Shown here: positions 33,291 through 43,198 of the stretch, piece after piece | Numbering within the stretch: the stretch's first letter is position 1 | How the letters are laid out: each line of letters opens with the position of its first letter | NCBI GenBank assembly: GCA_037903475.1 | Contig: JBAJFG010000397.1 | Span: 18,244 to 82,243, forward strand | Source: Ancylostoma caninum | Lineage: Eukaryota > Nematoda > Chromadorea > Rhabditida > Ancylostomatidae | DNA: 64,000 nt | Direction: 5' to 3' | The notes under the pieces: model-generated | What the model was told of the DNA's origin: nothing | What the model saw: only the letters and a program-made list of their open reading frames with translations | Database searches by the model: none | Translations under genes and position numbers: made by a program

Positions 33291-33960
33291 GGCGCAGCTA
33301 TGATGTGGGCGATGTTTTTAACTAAAGATGTAGGAACAAATTCCGAAGTTACAGAGTAAGATGACGTCCACTTCTTAATAATCTCATAAATAGTTATCCC
33401 AGTAAACCATGAAAAAGTATCTATAGGATGAAATATAGTTTTGTAGCCGAACACGAGGTTGTTAGTGAACCTTTTATTGGCCAACGTTTCGGCGGCTTCG
33501 CCTTCGTCGGGGCCTGAAAGGGTCAAACTGATCTATTAATGTAGCCCCACAAACGCCGCCTTGGTCAAGCAATCAAGAACCAGGCCATACTACGAAATCA
33601 CAAAACTAGCGGGAATAAAAGTCGCACCTCTCTAAGTTCACCGTGGAATGATGTTTGTGACGACCGAACGCGTCAGACGTGTTAGTAGAATGAGACGTTC
33701 TGCCACAAACCATATCTCGACTTAGATGTTACACAGTCTAAGATACGGTAGGAGTTCATTGGTAACAGTGGGGCACTCCTCCTTGCGGTTCATTTTTGGA
33801 TTTTTGACATGAATCCCAAACGCCTCGAGAGTCTTGCGTGCGGAAATCTCAGTTTCAAGCTCGAAGGTTGTGGTTTCTACTTGGTAATCGACCCCGTTGT
33901 GTACTCCCATTCGATGACAACCGAGAGGGGTGGAGGTGCGAGAGCTTGATTTCCCTCAAA
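33291..33960 (-). mobile_element. Penelope-like element, inverted 3' fragment
   Basis: On the minus strand this is the 3' end of a Penelope-like element. It encodes the last 62 or so codons of the protein (GVHNGVDYQVETTTFELETE to LRYLRLCNI-type end, stop at about 33722), followed by the 3' untranslated part. Sequence after the stop matches the plus-strand copy ending near 44,176, starting TCGAGATATGGTTTGTG. The fragment lies head-to-head against the longer plus-strand copy that begins at about 33,961. Inverted partial copies joined to the main copy are common for Penelope-like elements. Confidence 0.8.
33478..33515 (-). ncRNA. hammerhead-ribozyme-like core in the Penelope 3' region
   Basis: The minus strand reads GGCC-CCGACGA-AGGCGAAGCCGCC-GAAAC-GTT-GGCC. 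This fits the hammerhead order: stem I strand, CUGANGA core, stem II hairpin, GAAA, a very short stem III, UH, stem I partner. The core has C in place of the invariant U4, so this copy would be inactive if the reading is right. Penelope-like elements are known to carry such ribozymes. The pairing was judged by eye only. Confidence 0.35.
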
Positions 33961-35205
33961 ATGTGGCATGAGGGAAATACGAAGCCTGATAAAGTCTCAG
34001 TCGATAAGACTTTCGATAAGCGACAAGGGAGGGGAGTTCGTGGTCATTCCTAAAGAACTTGATGAAGCGATAACTGAACAACACCTAACAGATGAAACGT
34101 TATATCGCCCATCCTCGCCACAAGAATTTCTCTCACAGTCCCGAAGGCTGAATAAAGTTTGGGTCAACATTGCAAAAGCAGCCAACTTGCGTCTAACATT
34201 CATTAGCCGTTTAAAGGTGGGATTGCCAGTCTGCCCCGTTCTCTATTTGCTTATTAAAACGCATAAATTATCAGCTGATGATTTGGCGTCCACTGATCCA
34301 TCAGTATACAAGGTGCGACCAATCATAAGCTGCGTTGACGGTCCTAGCGATAGGATTTCATGGTTCTTGAACCTGATTCTGGTGCAATTACTGAACTACG
34401 TTCCTGCGCATCTCAAAAACACCAACATGTTCCTAGACCATCTTCGTAACGCACGCTTTGATGATACATGTGTAATGGAGTCTTTCGATGTTAACTCTCT
34501 TTACACCAACGTATCGAATGACTCAGCCATGCAAGCAGTGTTTGAACTTCTCACTGAACATCAAGAGAACATACAACTGCATGGATTGTCAATTGCACAT
34601 GTAATGGCACTAGTGAAAGAGTGTCTTAGCTGCACAGTCTTTAGATGGTCTGGTAATTATTTCGCGCAAACTAGAGGATTGGCCATGGGACAACGCCTTG
34701 CACCAGTACTTGCCATTGCCTTTATGGCCAAAATAGAATCTCCTATCCTAGAATCGCGTCCGCTCCTGTATTGTAGGTACATCGACGACTGTTTTGTTAT
34801 TTGCTCCACTCAAAATGAGATGGACAGATTCTTCGAAATGATGAACCAACAATCAGAGCACATAAAGCTGACAAGAGAAACACCGACGCAAGACTGGCTT
34901 CCATTTTTAAACGTCCAAATACACATTTCCGGGGGTAACTTGCGAACAAAGTGGTATCGAAAGCCAAGTAACAAGAACATCATTGTCCATTGCTCTTCTG
35001 CTCATCCTGCGCGGACGAAGAGAGCCATCATCGGCAGCATGTTCAAGACCGCAGCAAGGGTCTGCTCAGGTAGCGAAGAGAAACACGAGTCACTTGGCTT
35101 GGCTACCACTATTGCTAAATCTAACGGTTATGTACCGGGAAGACCTCATAGTTGGCGGCGAAGCAATCAAACGCGAAAGGGGCACGCCAACGTTCAAGAC
35201 AAAGT
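33961..35205 (+). pseudogene. Penelope-like element reverse transcriptase, 5' part (interrupted)
   Basis: An open frame of about 410 codons shows the Penelope reverse transcriptase. It has VRPIISCVDGPS, FDVNSLYTNV (first catalytic Asp), GLAMGQRLAPVLAIAFMA, the catalytic box YIDDCF, LPFLNVQI and KWYRKPSNKN. The start is truncated, with only ATGs inside the domain. At 35,205 the frame is cut by the LTR retrotransposon; the Penelope sequence resumes at 43,566 in the correct reading phase. The protein copies RNA primed at chromosome breaks or ends and is normally followed by a GIY-YIG endonuclease. Confidence 0.9.
35202..35205. other. target-site duplication AAGT, left copy
   Basis: AAGT directly precedes the left LTR; the same four bases follow the right LTR at 43566-43569. 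Four to six bases is the normal duplication length for Ty3/gypsy integrases. Confidence 0.9.
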
Positions 35206-35572
35206 TATAACGGACTTCTAGTCGTCCGTGCCCGGCTGTCGTGGGAGTAGGTGTGGGGGATAGGCGAGTAGTTCAAGTATTTTATTGAAAATACACAGGA
35301 AACAATGTTAGCACAATGACGTGCTAGAACGAAGTGACGAAGTTAACAATACAATCAAACACTGCACTTATATACGCGCAAATCGCGCGGGCTGTCGTTA
35401 GATCGTTATTGGAGATCAAAATTAGTGAACAACAGATCAAACGATTATTTTCAGAACCGATTCAGTTATTATCATAAGAAAAGAACTCACTTAATCTCAT
35501 TATTAGCTACTTCTATTAATCCTTATTATTCCTAAGCGCTAAAATCCCCTCTACTCTTATTCCTACACAACA
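35206..35572 (-). repeat. LTR, 3' LTR of the element
   Basis: 367 bp, in element orientation starting TGTTGTGTAGGAATAAGAG and ending CCGTTATA (TG...TA rather than TG...CA). It includes TATATAAG (from CTTATATA at about 35,367) as a likely TATA box and AATAAAA-like poly(A) signal words. Confidence 0.95.
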
Positions 35573-35584
35573 TCTCTCCCCCCT
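35573..35584 (-). other. polypurine tract
   Basis: AGGGGGGAGAGA in element orientation lies directly next to the 3' LTR, as expected for the primer of plus-strand synthesis. Confidence 0.85.
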
Positions 35585-35602
35585 GTCGAGCTGACGTCCT
35601 CG

Positions 35603-38600
35603 TCAGTGATGATGGTGATGTCTGTTTTTCCAGTTGAAACGATTTCCGTGACAAAAGCGGCACTTTCCTCGCACCGGCGCGCTCGACGTTCCCTTGCTTC
35701 CAAGGTTGCGTCCTCTGTGATACTCAAAACCATCGCTGCGATGACTCCGTCCGTAATGGTGACTGCCACCGTCCCTGGAATTGAAACCGGCGTTACCGCC
35801 GAACGTCCTCTTGAACTGCACGTTGTTGCGAGTGCGGTCCAAACCGTGATCTTGTTGCACTCCAGCTTCTTGTTCCTGTCTTTTTTTCATCTTGTATGCT
35901 ACATTGCGGGAGCATGGATGGTCTCGGACTTCGAACAGTCCCGCCTTCGTGTGCGGCGATATTGCGCTCCGCAGCTTCTCGAAAAATCTCTGAACGGCCA
36001 AAACTGGATATGATTCTGGTGCTACAGGCCTGGCCTGGTCGCCCATGGATGCACACGGCTCACTCATCTGTGGGATCCGACCCATCATGATCACCACGTT
36101 ACTTCTCATCGTCGCTGCAGCTTCCTTCACGACTTCGAAAGTAGATATAGTCTTGTTTCTGTTCCACTCCCAAGCTGCATCTCCACGCGGGCCGCTGAGC
36201 GCGATGACCTTAGTGCCACGTCTTGTGTACGAAGCCAGCGTTGCTGCCAGGGCATTCCATTCCTTCGCATCGACTGGTACATCGGATGTGGGCGACACGA
36301 AAACACAGGACTTCAGAGCTGGAAACGTGCGGACTCCTCCATACACTTCGTTCAGTTCGTCGTACAGCAAAATTTTCGTGTCATTGCTCACATTCTTGAT
36401 CACTCTCTCGTAACATCGGAATCCTGCTGGAAGTACGATGAGATGTACGGCGCTGCTGCCTCGTATTTCGACTTCGTCCCAGTTGTGATTCATTGCGTGC
36501 AGAATCCCTGCGTTCGCCAGATCGTTGAGTTGCTCCACACTCACTTTCAGTCCACCGTCGTAAGTCAGAACTATGAAACTACCGTCATGTCTTAGCAAAG
36601 CCCTCGCTACGTGATCGCATTTGCTTTTGAAATACAAATAAGCCTTCTCAACACCGGTAACCGACAAAGCGAAATGATCATGGCAAGACATCAGATAGCG
36701 CCTCTTATCAGGATCAGTCTCATTTTCATAAATAGTCAGATAACGAGCTAATGAGTATATCGTGGTAACGGGAAGAGCGCTTATCACATCATCTGCGTCA
36801 GGTACCACCGAACCAAAACGCGTCCCTCTGATGGCACAATGGAAATCTTCGTGTTCCGAGTTTACACGACCATCTCCAGGGCATGAAAAAAATAGGCTCA
36901 AAGCGGTGTTGTCGTCATCAGGAGCAGATCTGAAACAGTCTTTTTGAATCTCACAGCATCTGAGTGGCTTGTTTTTCAACCTAGGTGCTCTTTTAGTTTT
37001 AACTCTAACTGGTGTGTCATCTATTTCTGGTGGGACTTTTATCAACTGGTCGTGCTGAATCCTGATTGGCTCCTCATTTTTCGTTATGTTTGTCAGCAGA
37101 GCAGAATTGTCGCTCACCTCTATGACTCTAAACGGACCATCCCAGGTGTCACAAAATTTGGGATATTTCGATGTGTTCTTTTCACGAGGCAATTTGACGT
37201 ACACTCTATCCCCTACCTGAGGCAGTTTATCCGGCTTAACCTTATTGTCTTGGTCATAGCGCTTCTTCATACGCGCTCTATACTCTTCGTTCAACTCTTT
37301 AGCGCTTTCGTGCTCCAACTGAATGCCATTGAGGAGTTCATACTTATAATCGTCGTAGTCCACAAAGTTCCAGTTCAGCTCCTCTGCCGGGATTTCGTTT
37401 GAGGGGTAATACGGATCAAAAGCGTGTAGCATATAGAAAGGGCTCTCCCCAGTGGCCTCATGAGGGGTCGAGTTGTAAGCAAACACGGCCATTGGCAGGA
37501 GTACATCCCATTCGGCTGGAATCACTGTCTTCTTCTTGAGGATCCGGGTTAGTGTGCCTATAACCCTTTCCGTTACTCCATTTTCCCTAGGGTTATACCC
37601 CTTTGTGGTTGACTGCTTTATCCCCGAAATTTCACAGATGTCGGATAGCACTCCATTTACGAACTCGGGGCCCTGATCTGAATGTAGAACCTTGGGCCAT
37701 CGACAGCCATCGCATATCCAACGTTCGAATAGCACTCTAGCCACTGTGCGAGACGTCTTGTCGGGGATAGGATAAGCACCAGCGAACTTGGTGAAATGAT
37801 CGACCACCACGAGAGCGTATTTATTGCCACGTTCAGATAGACCCAACTCCACCAAGTCGATCCCTATGAATTCATAGGGTGCACTCGTGGTTATCGGCTT
37901 AAGTGGAGGAATGTTCTTTTCATGTGCGTTCGCCAGAAAACATTTTTGGCAACCTTTTGTCCATTTGACAATATCCTTCATCATTCCGTCCCAGAATACT
38001 ATCTTTCTCAACTGTCTCCACAGCTTGCGTGCGCTAAAATGGCCAGTCAACGCACCCTCATGCGCTTCCTTCACCACCTTCTCTCTTCTTGATTTTGGCA
38101 CTACCTTCACCATAGCATTTTCCTTGACCATTTTCAGGTATCCACCATCGATTGTGAAGTCGGCTACAGCGTAGCGACGTCTGCTACGCGGAAGCTTTAC
38201 TACTTCCGATATTTTGCCTTCCTGAAGCGCTTGCAATACGCTTTTGTAGTCTGGATCTTCCCTCAGTTCCTGCAACCAGTCGGATTCTCCAGCGCTTGTA
38301 CAACATACTATCATTTCGTCTTCAGGCGATATTATTTCCTCTTCGTTTTCGCATGCTACGGTACCGCGAGATAAAGCATCTGCAACGGCGTTCGCCTTCC
38401 CAGCCACATACTGAACTTCCAATCTGTACTTCTGTAGTTGCAGGGCCCATCTCAAAACACGTGCAAATACGTTCGTTTGCTTGAACAGACTCGTCAGTGG
38501 TTTATGGTCAGTCATCACTATCGTTCTGAAGCCATAGATGAAAAACTGAAACTTGGTAACGGCGAAAACCACTGCTAGTGCCTCTAAATCCGTGATGTGG

Positions 38601-41600
38601 TAATTGCGCTCGGCCTTCGACAACTTCTTCGAGGCGAAGTAAATCGGATGGAGGAGCTTGTCTTCACCCTGCTGCGCCAGCACCGCACCCAAGCCTGTGG
38701 TCGATGCATCGGTGAAGATCACGAAAGGCTTCGACCCATCCGCAGCTTTTTCAATATCAGGTTGTGCTAGTATGGGCGCCTGGGTCAGTTTATCCTTGAG
38801 GTCCACGAAAGCCTTCTCTTCTCTTTTCGTCCATCTCCAACTAGCTTTCGGACTTGTTAGTTTATACAAAACCTCGGTGATTTTTGCAAACTTCAGGATA
38901 AATTTCCTATAGTACGACGCCATCCCTAAGAACGTCCTTAGCTGAGCGATGTTCTCAGGTCTTGGATATTCCCTGATCTTAGCCACCTTGTCAGGATCAG
39001 TTGTGACACCGTCTTGATTAATGACATGTCCAAGGAAACTTATTTCTTTCTTGAAAAATTCACATTTTTGAGCCTTGAGCTTGAGGTTGGTTTTCCTCAT
39101 GGCTTCAAAGATCATTCTCAATACCTCGTAATGCCTCTCGACCGTGTCCGTTGCGATCAAGACGTCATCGATATAAACGAAAACCTCCGTATCTTTAACT
39201 CCAACCTCTTCCAGCATCAGGTCCATCATTCTTTGAAAAGTAGCGGGACTTGTGGCCAGACCGAAAGGCAAGACTGTAAATTGGAATAAACCCTCGCTAG
39301 ACGTAAAAGCTGTTTTCGGCTTCGCGTTCTCTGACAATTTGATTTGCCAGTAACCAGATGCCAAGTCAAGACTCGAGAATATCCTCTTACCCCCAAGACT
39401 CTGCAGGACTGTATCGATCGTGGGTAGTGGATATGAGTCTTGCTTAATTACTTTGTTGAGCGCCCTATAATCAACACATAGTCTTAAGGATCCATCTTTC
39501 TTGCGCACTAGAACGACCGGTGAGGCCCACTCGGACTGGCTCTTTTCTACTACACCGCGTTCTAATAAGTCTTTGATAATCCCTTTGAACTCTTTCCTTG
39601 CTCCAATTGGCACAGGCCTTGTCTTCTGTTTTATGGGACGCGCGTCTCCTGTGTCAATGTCGTGGATCACCAAGTCTGTCTGCGTCAACTCCCTGTCGCT
39701 CACCGCAAAAACATCCACAAATCCTTGCAACATATCCCTTAACTCTGCTGTGAGGACATTCTTCTCTCCTAGGATTGACATTAGTGCGTGCTCCTTGTTT
39801 GTATCGGGATCGGGGATCTCTGGTGCCCCATCTAGCATGTCTGAATAATCCATCAGCATCCTTACTGGAATAGGTTCATCATTGCAGAATTCTCCTACCA
39901 CTTGGCCTTTCTGCAGAACCATTGCTTCTTGGGTTGTGTTGACAATTGGGATATCCACTGTTCCTTCAACCGAGACCCTACAGCAGCCATGAGATAATGC
40001 GCTGTGACATGACCAGAAGACCTGTTCTCCCGTTGCTCCAGACAATTTCACTGTCTTCATTGAACCTGGTGGGACATACGTTCGTTCCTGCACCACCGCC
40101 AACGCTCCACTTATAGTCTCCTGACTATCTTCTTCCGAGTCTTGATCCCTGCGACGTTGTTTCGCGGAAGACAGTCCATCAGAATTATCCGTCAGTTCTA
40201 TTCCGAACACCTCCAAGGCATTGGTGCCCAAGATGATCAGACGGTCCAACCCTTCGCCTACATGGAAAGCAACTGGTCGTGCTTTGCCATTCAGCCGCAC
40301 TTCCATCCTTATGGTGTCCAGAAACTTCATTTGTTCTCCTGATGCATTTCTAATTATCGCCTCTACTCCTGGGATTCTCTTCACGTAAGCATCAATGTCA
40401 ATATTCCGTTCTCGTGCCAACCTGAACAGCGAAATAGGAATGATTGATGTTTCTGACCCTGTGTCCAGAAGTGCTTCCACTTGCATCTCCATCATTTCCA
40501 CTTTGACCACCGATTTGGGCCCAAACAGTTCCTTCGCATGATCGTCCTTCTCTGTCACGGTGCTACTACAGAGAAGCCTGTCAAGCAATGCTGAGAAGGA
40601 ACCCTTTCCATTTTCCTTACTTTTACCACTTGCAGCTGCCCTCTCTTGGTCTTGTTTTGGGGATGCGCTGCAGTCCCTTGCCTTGTGCCCTCTTCGTCCA
40701 CATTTGAAGCACTGTATATGCCCTCGTTCAGGCACGCGCTCCATCACGACATGCCTCGAAAAAGCTGGCTGCGTCTGCATCAAAACACTCCCTGGGCCAT
40801 TTTCTTCCATGTCTGTTGTAGTCCCTGTAGCGCTAGTCGTTCGTTTGTTCGCTCTTCTGAGGAAAGCTGCTGTGGTATTTTCCTTCAGCACAGCATTGCC
40901 TTTCCCCAGATGTCGATTCCTTTCATACCGCGTCGGCGTTGCCATCCTGATAGCCATGCTGCGGTTCCTCTCTAGCCTGAGAGCCACATCTTTCACCCTT
41001 TCGTAGACTTCTCCTCTCGGACTAGTCTCAATTGTCTCTGCTATGCAGTAGCTACCCTCCCATTTCGCTAATTGTCGGAATAAAATTTCAGCCTTTTGCA
41101 GCGAAACCACCTCAGGGGGTGTGTCCGGGTAAGCCCTACTCGCTAGCTTCTCTAGAGCCAAACAGAACTCCGCTACCGACTGACCCTCTCTAATTGCCAA
41201 TGAAGCTAACTGAGTCATAGCCTTTACACAAGACCCGTTCGTGTCTACCTTTAACCTCTCTTTCATGGCCTGGATCACATCCTCAAAAGTTCCATTTTTT
41301 ATAGTATGTGGGAGAGTTTCAAACATTGCGAGGGCGTCCTTTCTAAGGAAACCTTCGAACAGTTGGATACGACTTCTGTCATCCCACAACGAGCTCGGAT
41401 ATTTGACAGAAAACGCATTCACAAACCGTTTGAAATTCTCCTTCTCCTTACCGTGGAATGGAGTCACTTCTGGTAGAGCACTCACTTTCATGAACTCCAC
41501 TATCGGTTCACTGTGCCCACTCATACCAGAAGTCACATCTTTCGCACTATTGTTTGCTGTCGACAACGACGTACCTGTGGCCCACATAAGTTCCGCGTCC

Positions 41601-42445
41601 TTTTTCCTCTCGTAGACGTCTCCGCGCAATGGCCAGGAGGACGTGTGGGTCACATGTGTTGACGTCGACGACCCCTGAACTAGCGGAATTTCGGTGCTGC
41701 CCTCTATGTTTCTACCAGCATTCTTGAACCTTTGCCACTTAGTCAACTGACCTTCGTTATCGCGGTTCGCGACAGGCCTACTCTGACCCAGTGATTCGAC
41801 GCGTTCCGTTAGTTCCGCCATCTGAAATTGGTAGGTCTCAACTTGCTTGCGCAAAGTATAGATTATTTGTTCTTGGCCCCTTTCAGACCATTTCATCTGT
41901 TGCGCAGCCTCCACTACTTTGTTTCTCTCACACTCGAACAACTCACGCAGCTTCTGCATGTCTTCACTATCTTGCATACTTCTATCAAGAAACCCTTCAA
42001 TATCTTCGACGCTATCCAGCCCGGCTATGTGCAACAACTCCCAGGCGTCTCCGCGTCTATCTTGCTTCCCCGAAGATGCGGTCAGCTCTCGCAAACGAGT
42101 CTCATACTCCATTTTCATCTGGTCGAGTATGCTCTTTATCCCCTCGTATGCTAACCCAGCTTGAGCACTTACAGCTTCCCACACTTCGTTCCTCACAGGA
42201 TCAGTTGTACGCATGTTTTTGCTCAACCTCCTTTCACACTCAACTGTGACATTATTTATGTACCTATGCGCCAACTTCACTCGCTGCTCATGTTCCTTAC
42301 TACGGTCGTCACTCACCTGCACATCGTTCTGATCGCCGCTCGACACTTCACTTTCGTGCGGTGGCTGTCCTTCACGTGGGTTCGCGGGACTCTCCTGATC
42401 ACCAAGCAACATGTCTTCCGTTAGCTCTTCGGGCAATACCGGCAT
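35603..42445 (-). CDS. Ty3/gypsy Gag-Pol polyprotein with long extra C-terminal region
   Basis: One frame of about 2,280 codons. The first ATG is at 42445; the frame is open two codons further upstream. Counting from 42451, the parts are: charged coiled-coil-prone Gag start (1-260); capsid (about 310-500); CCHC knuckle CFKCGRRGHKARDC (581-594); aspartic protease LLDTGSETS (661-669); reverse transcriptase with YIDD (1093-1096); RNase H (TDAS 1247, TDHK 1314); integrase zinc finger H1464, H1471, C1501, C1504; and catalytic D1532, D1592, E1628 (DX35E). All active residues are present. Gag and Pol share a frame with no shift or stop. Residues about 1,830-2,282 have no counterpart I recognise: a folded-looking region up to about 2,170, then an Arg/Gly/His-rich tail with CRFC and a final run of His. 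Confidence 0.95.
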   Translation of the reverse strand: MPVLPEELTEDMLLGDQESPANPREGQPPHESEVSSGDQNDVQVSDDRSKEHEQRVKLAHRYINNVTVECERRLSKNMRTTDPVRNEVWEAVSAQAGLAYEGIKSILDQMKMEYETRLRELTASSGKQDRRGDAWELLHIAGLDSVEDIEGFLDRSMQDSEDMQKLRELFECERNKVVEAAQQMKWSERGQEQIIYTLRKQVETYQFQMAELTERVESLGQSRPVANRDNEGQLTKWQRFKNAGRNIEGSTEIPLVQGSSTSTHVTHTSSWPLRGDVYERKKDAELMWATGTSLSTANNSAKDVTSGMSGHSEPIVEFMKVSALPEVTPFHGKEKENFKRFVNAFSVKYPSSLWDDRSRIQLFEGFLRKDALAMFETLPHTIKNGTFEDVIQAMKERLKVDTNGSCVKAMTQLASLAIREGQSVAEFCLALEKLASRAYPDTPPEVVSLQKAEILFRQLAKWEGSYCIAETIETSPRGEVYERVKDVALRLERNRSMAIRMATPTRYERNRHLGKGNAVLKENTTAAFLRRANKRTTSATGTTTDMEENGPGSVLMQTQPAFSRHVVMERVPERGHIQCFKCGRRGHKARDCSASPKQDQERAAASGKSKENGKGSFSALLDRLLCSSTVTEKDDHAKELFGPKSVVKVEMMEMQVEALLDTGSETSIIPISLFRLARERNIDIDAYVKRIPGVEAIIRNASGEQMKFLDTIRMEVRLNGKARPVAFHVGEGLDRLIILGTNALEVFGIELTDNSDGLSSAKQRRRDQDSEEDSQETISGALAVVQERTYVPPGSMKTVKLSGATGEQVFWSCHSALSHGCCRVSVEGTVDIPIVNTTQEAMVLQKGQVVGEFCNDEPIPVRMLMDYSDMLDGAPEIPDPDTNKEHALMSILGEKNVLTAELRDMLQGFVDVFAVSDRELTQTDLVIHDIDTGDARPIKQKTRPVPIGARKEFKGIIKDLLERGVVEKSQSEWASPVVLVRKKDGSLRLCVDYRALNKVIKQDSYPLPTIDTVLQSLGGKRIFSSLDLASGYWQIKLSENAKPKTAFTSSEGLFQFTVLPFGLATSPATFQRMMDLMLEEVGVKDTEVFVYIDDVLIATDTVERHYEVLRMIFEAMRKTNLKLKAQKCEFFKKEISFLGHVINQDGVTTDPDKVAKIREYPRPENIAQLRTFLGMASYYRKFILKFAKITEVLYKLTSPKASWRWTKREEKAFVDLKDKLTQAPILAQPDIEKAADGSKPFVIFTDASTTGLGAVLAQQGEDKLLHPIYFASKKLSKAERNYHITDLEALAVVFAVTKFQFFIYGFRTIVMTDHKPLTSLFKQTNVFARVLRWALQLQKYRLEVQYVAGKANAVADALSRGTVACENEEEIISPEDEMIVCCTSAGESDWLQELREDPDYKSVLQALQEGKISEVVKLPRSRRRYAVADFTIDGGYLKMVKENAMVKVVPKSRREKVVKEAHEGALTGHFSARKLWRQLRKIVFWDGMMKDIVKWTKGCQKCFLANAHEKNIPPLKPITTSAPYEFIGIDLVELGLSERGNKYALVVVDHFTKFAGAYPIPDKTSRTVARVLFERWICDGCRWPKVLHSDQGPEFVNGVLSDICEISGIKQSTTKGYNPRENGVTERVIGTLTRILKKKTVIPAEWDVLLPMAVFAYNSTPHEATGESPFYMLHAFDPYYPSNEIPAEELNWNFVDYDDYKYELLNGIQLEHESAKELNEEYRARMKKRYDQDNKVKPDKLPQVGDRVYVKLPREKNTSKYPKFCDTWDGPFRVIEVSDNSALLTNITKNEEPIRIQHDQLIKVPPEIDDTPVRVKTKRAPRLKNKPLRCCEIQKDCFRSAPDDDNTALSLFFSCPGDGRVNSEHEDFHCAIRGTRFGSVVPDADDVISALPVTTIYSLARYLTIYENETDPDKRRYLMSCHDHFALSVTGVEKAYLYFKSKCDHVARALLRHDGSFIVLTYDGGLKVSVEQLNDLANAGILHAMNHNWDEVEIRGSSAVHLIVLPAGFRCYERVIKNVSNDTKILLYDELNEVYGGVRTFPALKSCVFVSPTSDVPVDAKEWNALAATLASYTRRGTKVIALSGPRGDAAWEWNRNKTISTFEVVKEAAATMRSNVVIMMGRIPQMSEPCASMGDQARPVAPESYPVLAVQRFFEKLRSAISPHTKAGLFEVRDHPCSRNVAYKMKKRQEQEAGVQQDHGLDRTRNNVQFKRTFGGNAGFNSRDGGSHHYGRSHRSDGFEYHRGRNLGSKGTSSAPVRGKCRFCHGNRFNWKNRHHHHH

Positions 42446-43180
42446 CTGCAATAAACAAAACTTCGCACTCTGCTATGGTGAACACACACGATCAGCTATG
42501 CGGAGCACGAGAATAGCGAACGCGAACACGACGAGGATTCCACTCTACTTCGGTCGCTTAAGTTGCTATCTAGTGAAATCAGCGAACCCCACTGTCACCC
42601 AGTGAGAAGATCACACCACTACCAATGCTTGCTTGAGCCTGTTTAGAGTCGGCGTCACTAGCTATCGATCGATACCTACCGGTTTGGTACCCTTATGACA
42701 CTCCGAAACCTGCTTCTCGGTAATCGATCAATAATGCTTGCAAGGAAAATCACTCCCGTTATCCTGGCCCGAAGTATCGATCGATAACGTCACACTGTGC
42801 CACTGTACAGCTCCCTGAATTACCCTTCCTAACCACTCGATGAGGAGCCAGCTGGCGTCACTCACCTATGCGTGACCACTGAACACGCGATATCGATCGA
42901 TATCCCACGTGCTCTGTCTCTCACCCGCTCCCTACTCAATAATCAATCGATGGGGAGCCTCAGGCGTCACCCACCTTATCAGCACTAAGGTGCACGAGAT
43001 ATCGATCGGTACCACGTGCTACTAGGCTGAGCTCTTCCACTTTGTCACTGGGAGCCAATGGCGTCACCAGGACAGATTCTTCGGCTGCTGGGAGCCAAAG
43101 GCGTCACCAGACCGCCAAACCAAAAAAAAAACTTCGGTCGGGAGCCCCAAGGCTTCACCTACCGTCAAACTCGCTTTCTG
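42446..43180 (-). promoter_or_regulatory. long leader with reiterated motif and splice-acceptor-like end
   Basis: Between the primer-binding site and the coding frame lie about 735 bp. On the plus strand the word GGAGCC-NNN-GGCGTCAC (or a close variant) recurs at about 42,843, 42,954, 43,051, 43,081 and 43,141, and ATCGATCGAT-type palindromes recur at about 42,664, 42,777, 42,892 and 43,001. In element orientation the leader ends TTTGTTTATTGCAG directly before ATG, a good nematode 3' splice site. Such leaders often hold packaging signals; splicing is inferred only. Confidence 0.55.
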
Positions 43181-43198
43181 GGCGCGGCTCGGCCCCCA
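43181..43198 (-). other. primer-binding site
   Basis: TGGGGGCCGAGCCGCGCC directly follows the 5' LTR in element orientation and begins with TGG, complementary to the CCA end of a tRNA. Which tRNA is used was not determined. Confidence 0.8.

Noticed and set aside
36762..36947. Separate small gene for the C-terminal gypsy region
   Set aside because: The region is in frame and continuous with integrase without an internal stop, so a fused polyprotein is the simpler reading.
40560..42424. Plus-strand open frames of 80-150 codons opposite the gypsy gag
   Set aside because: Antisense shadows of the polyprotein; no conserved motif.
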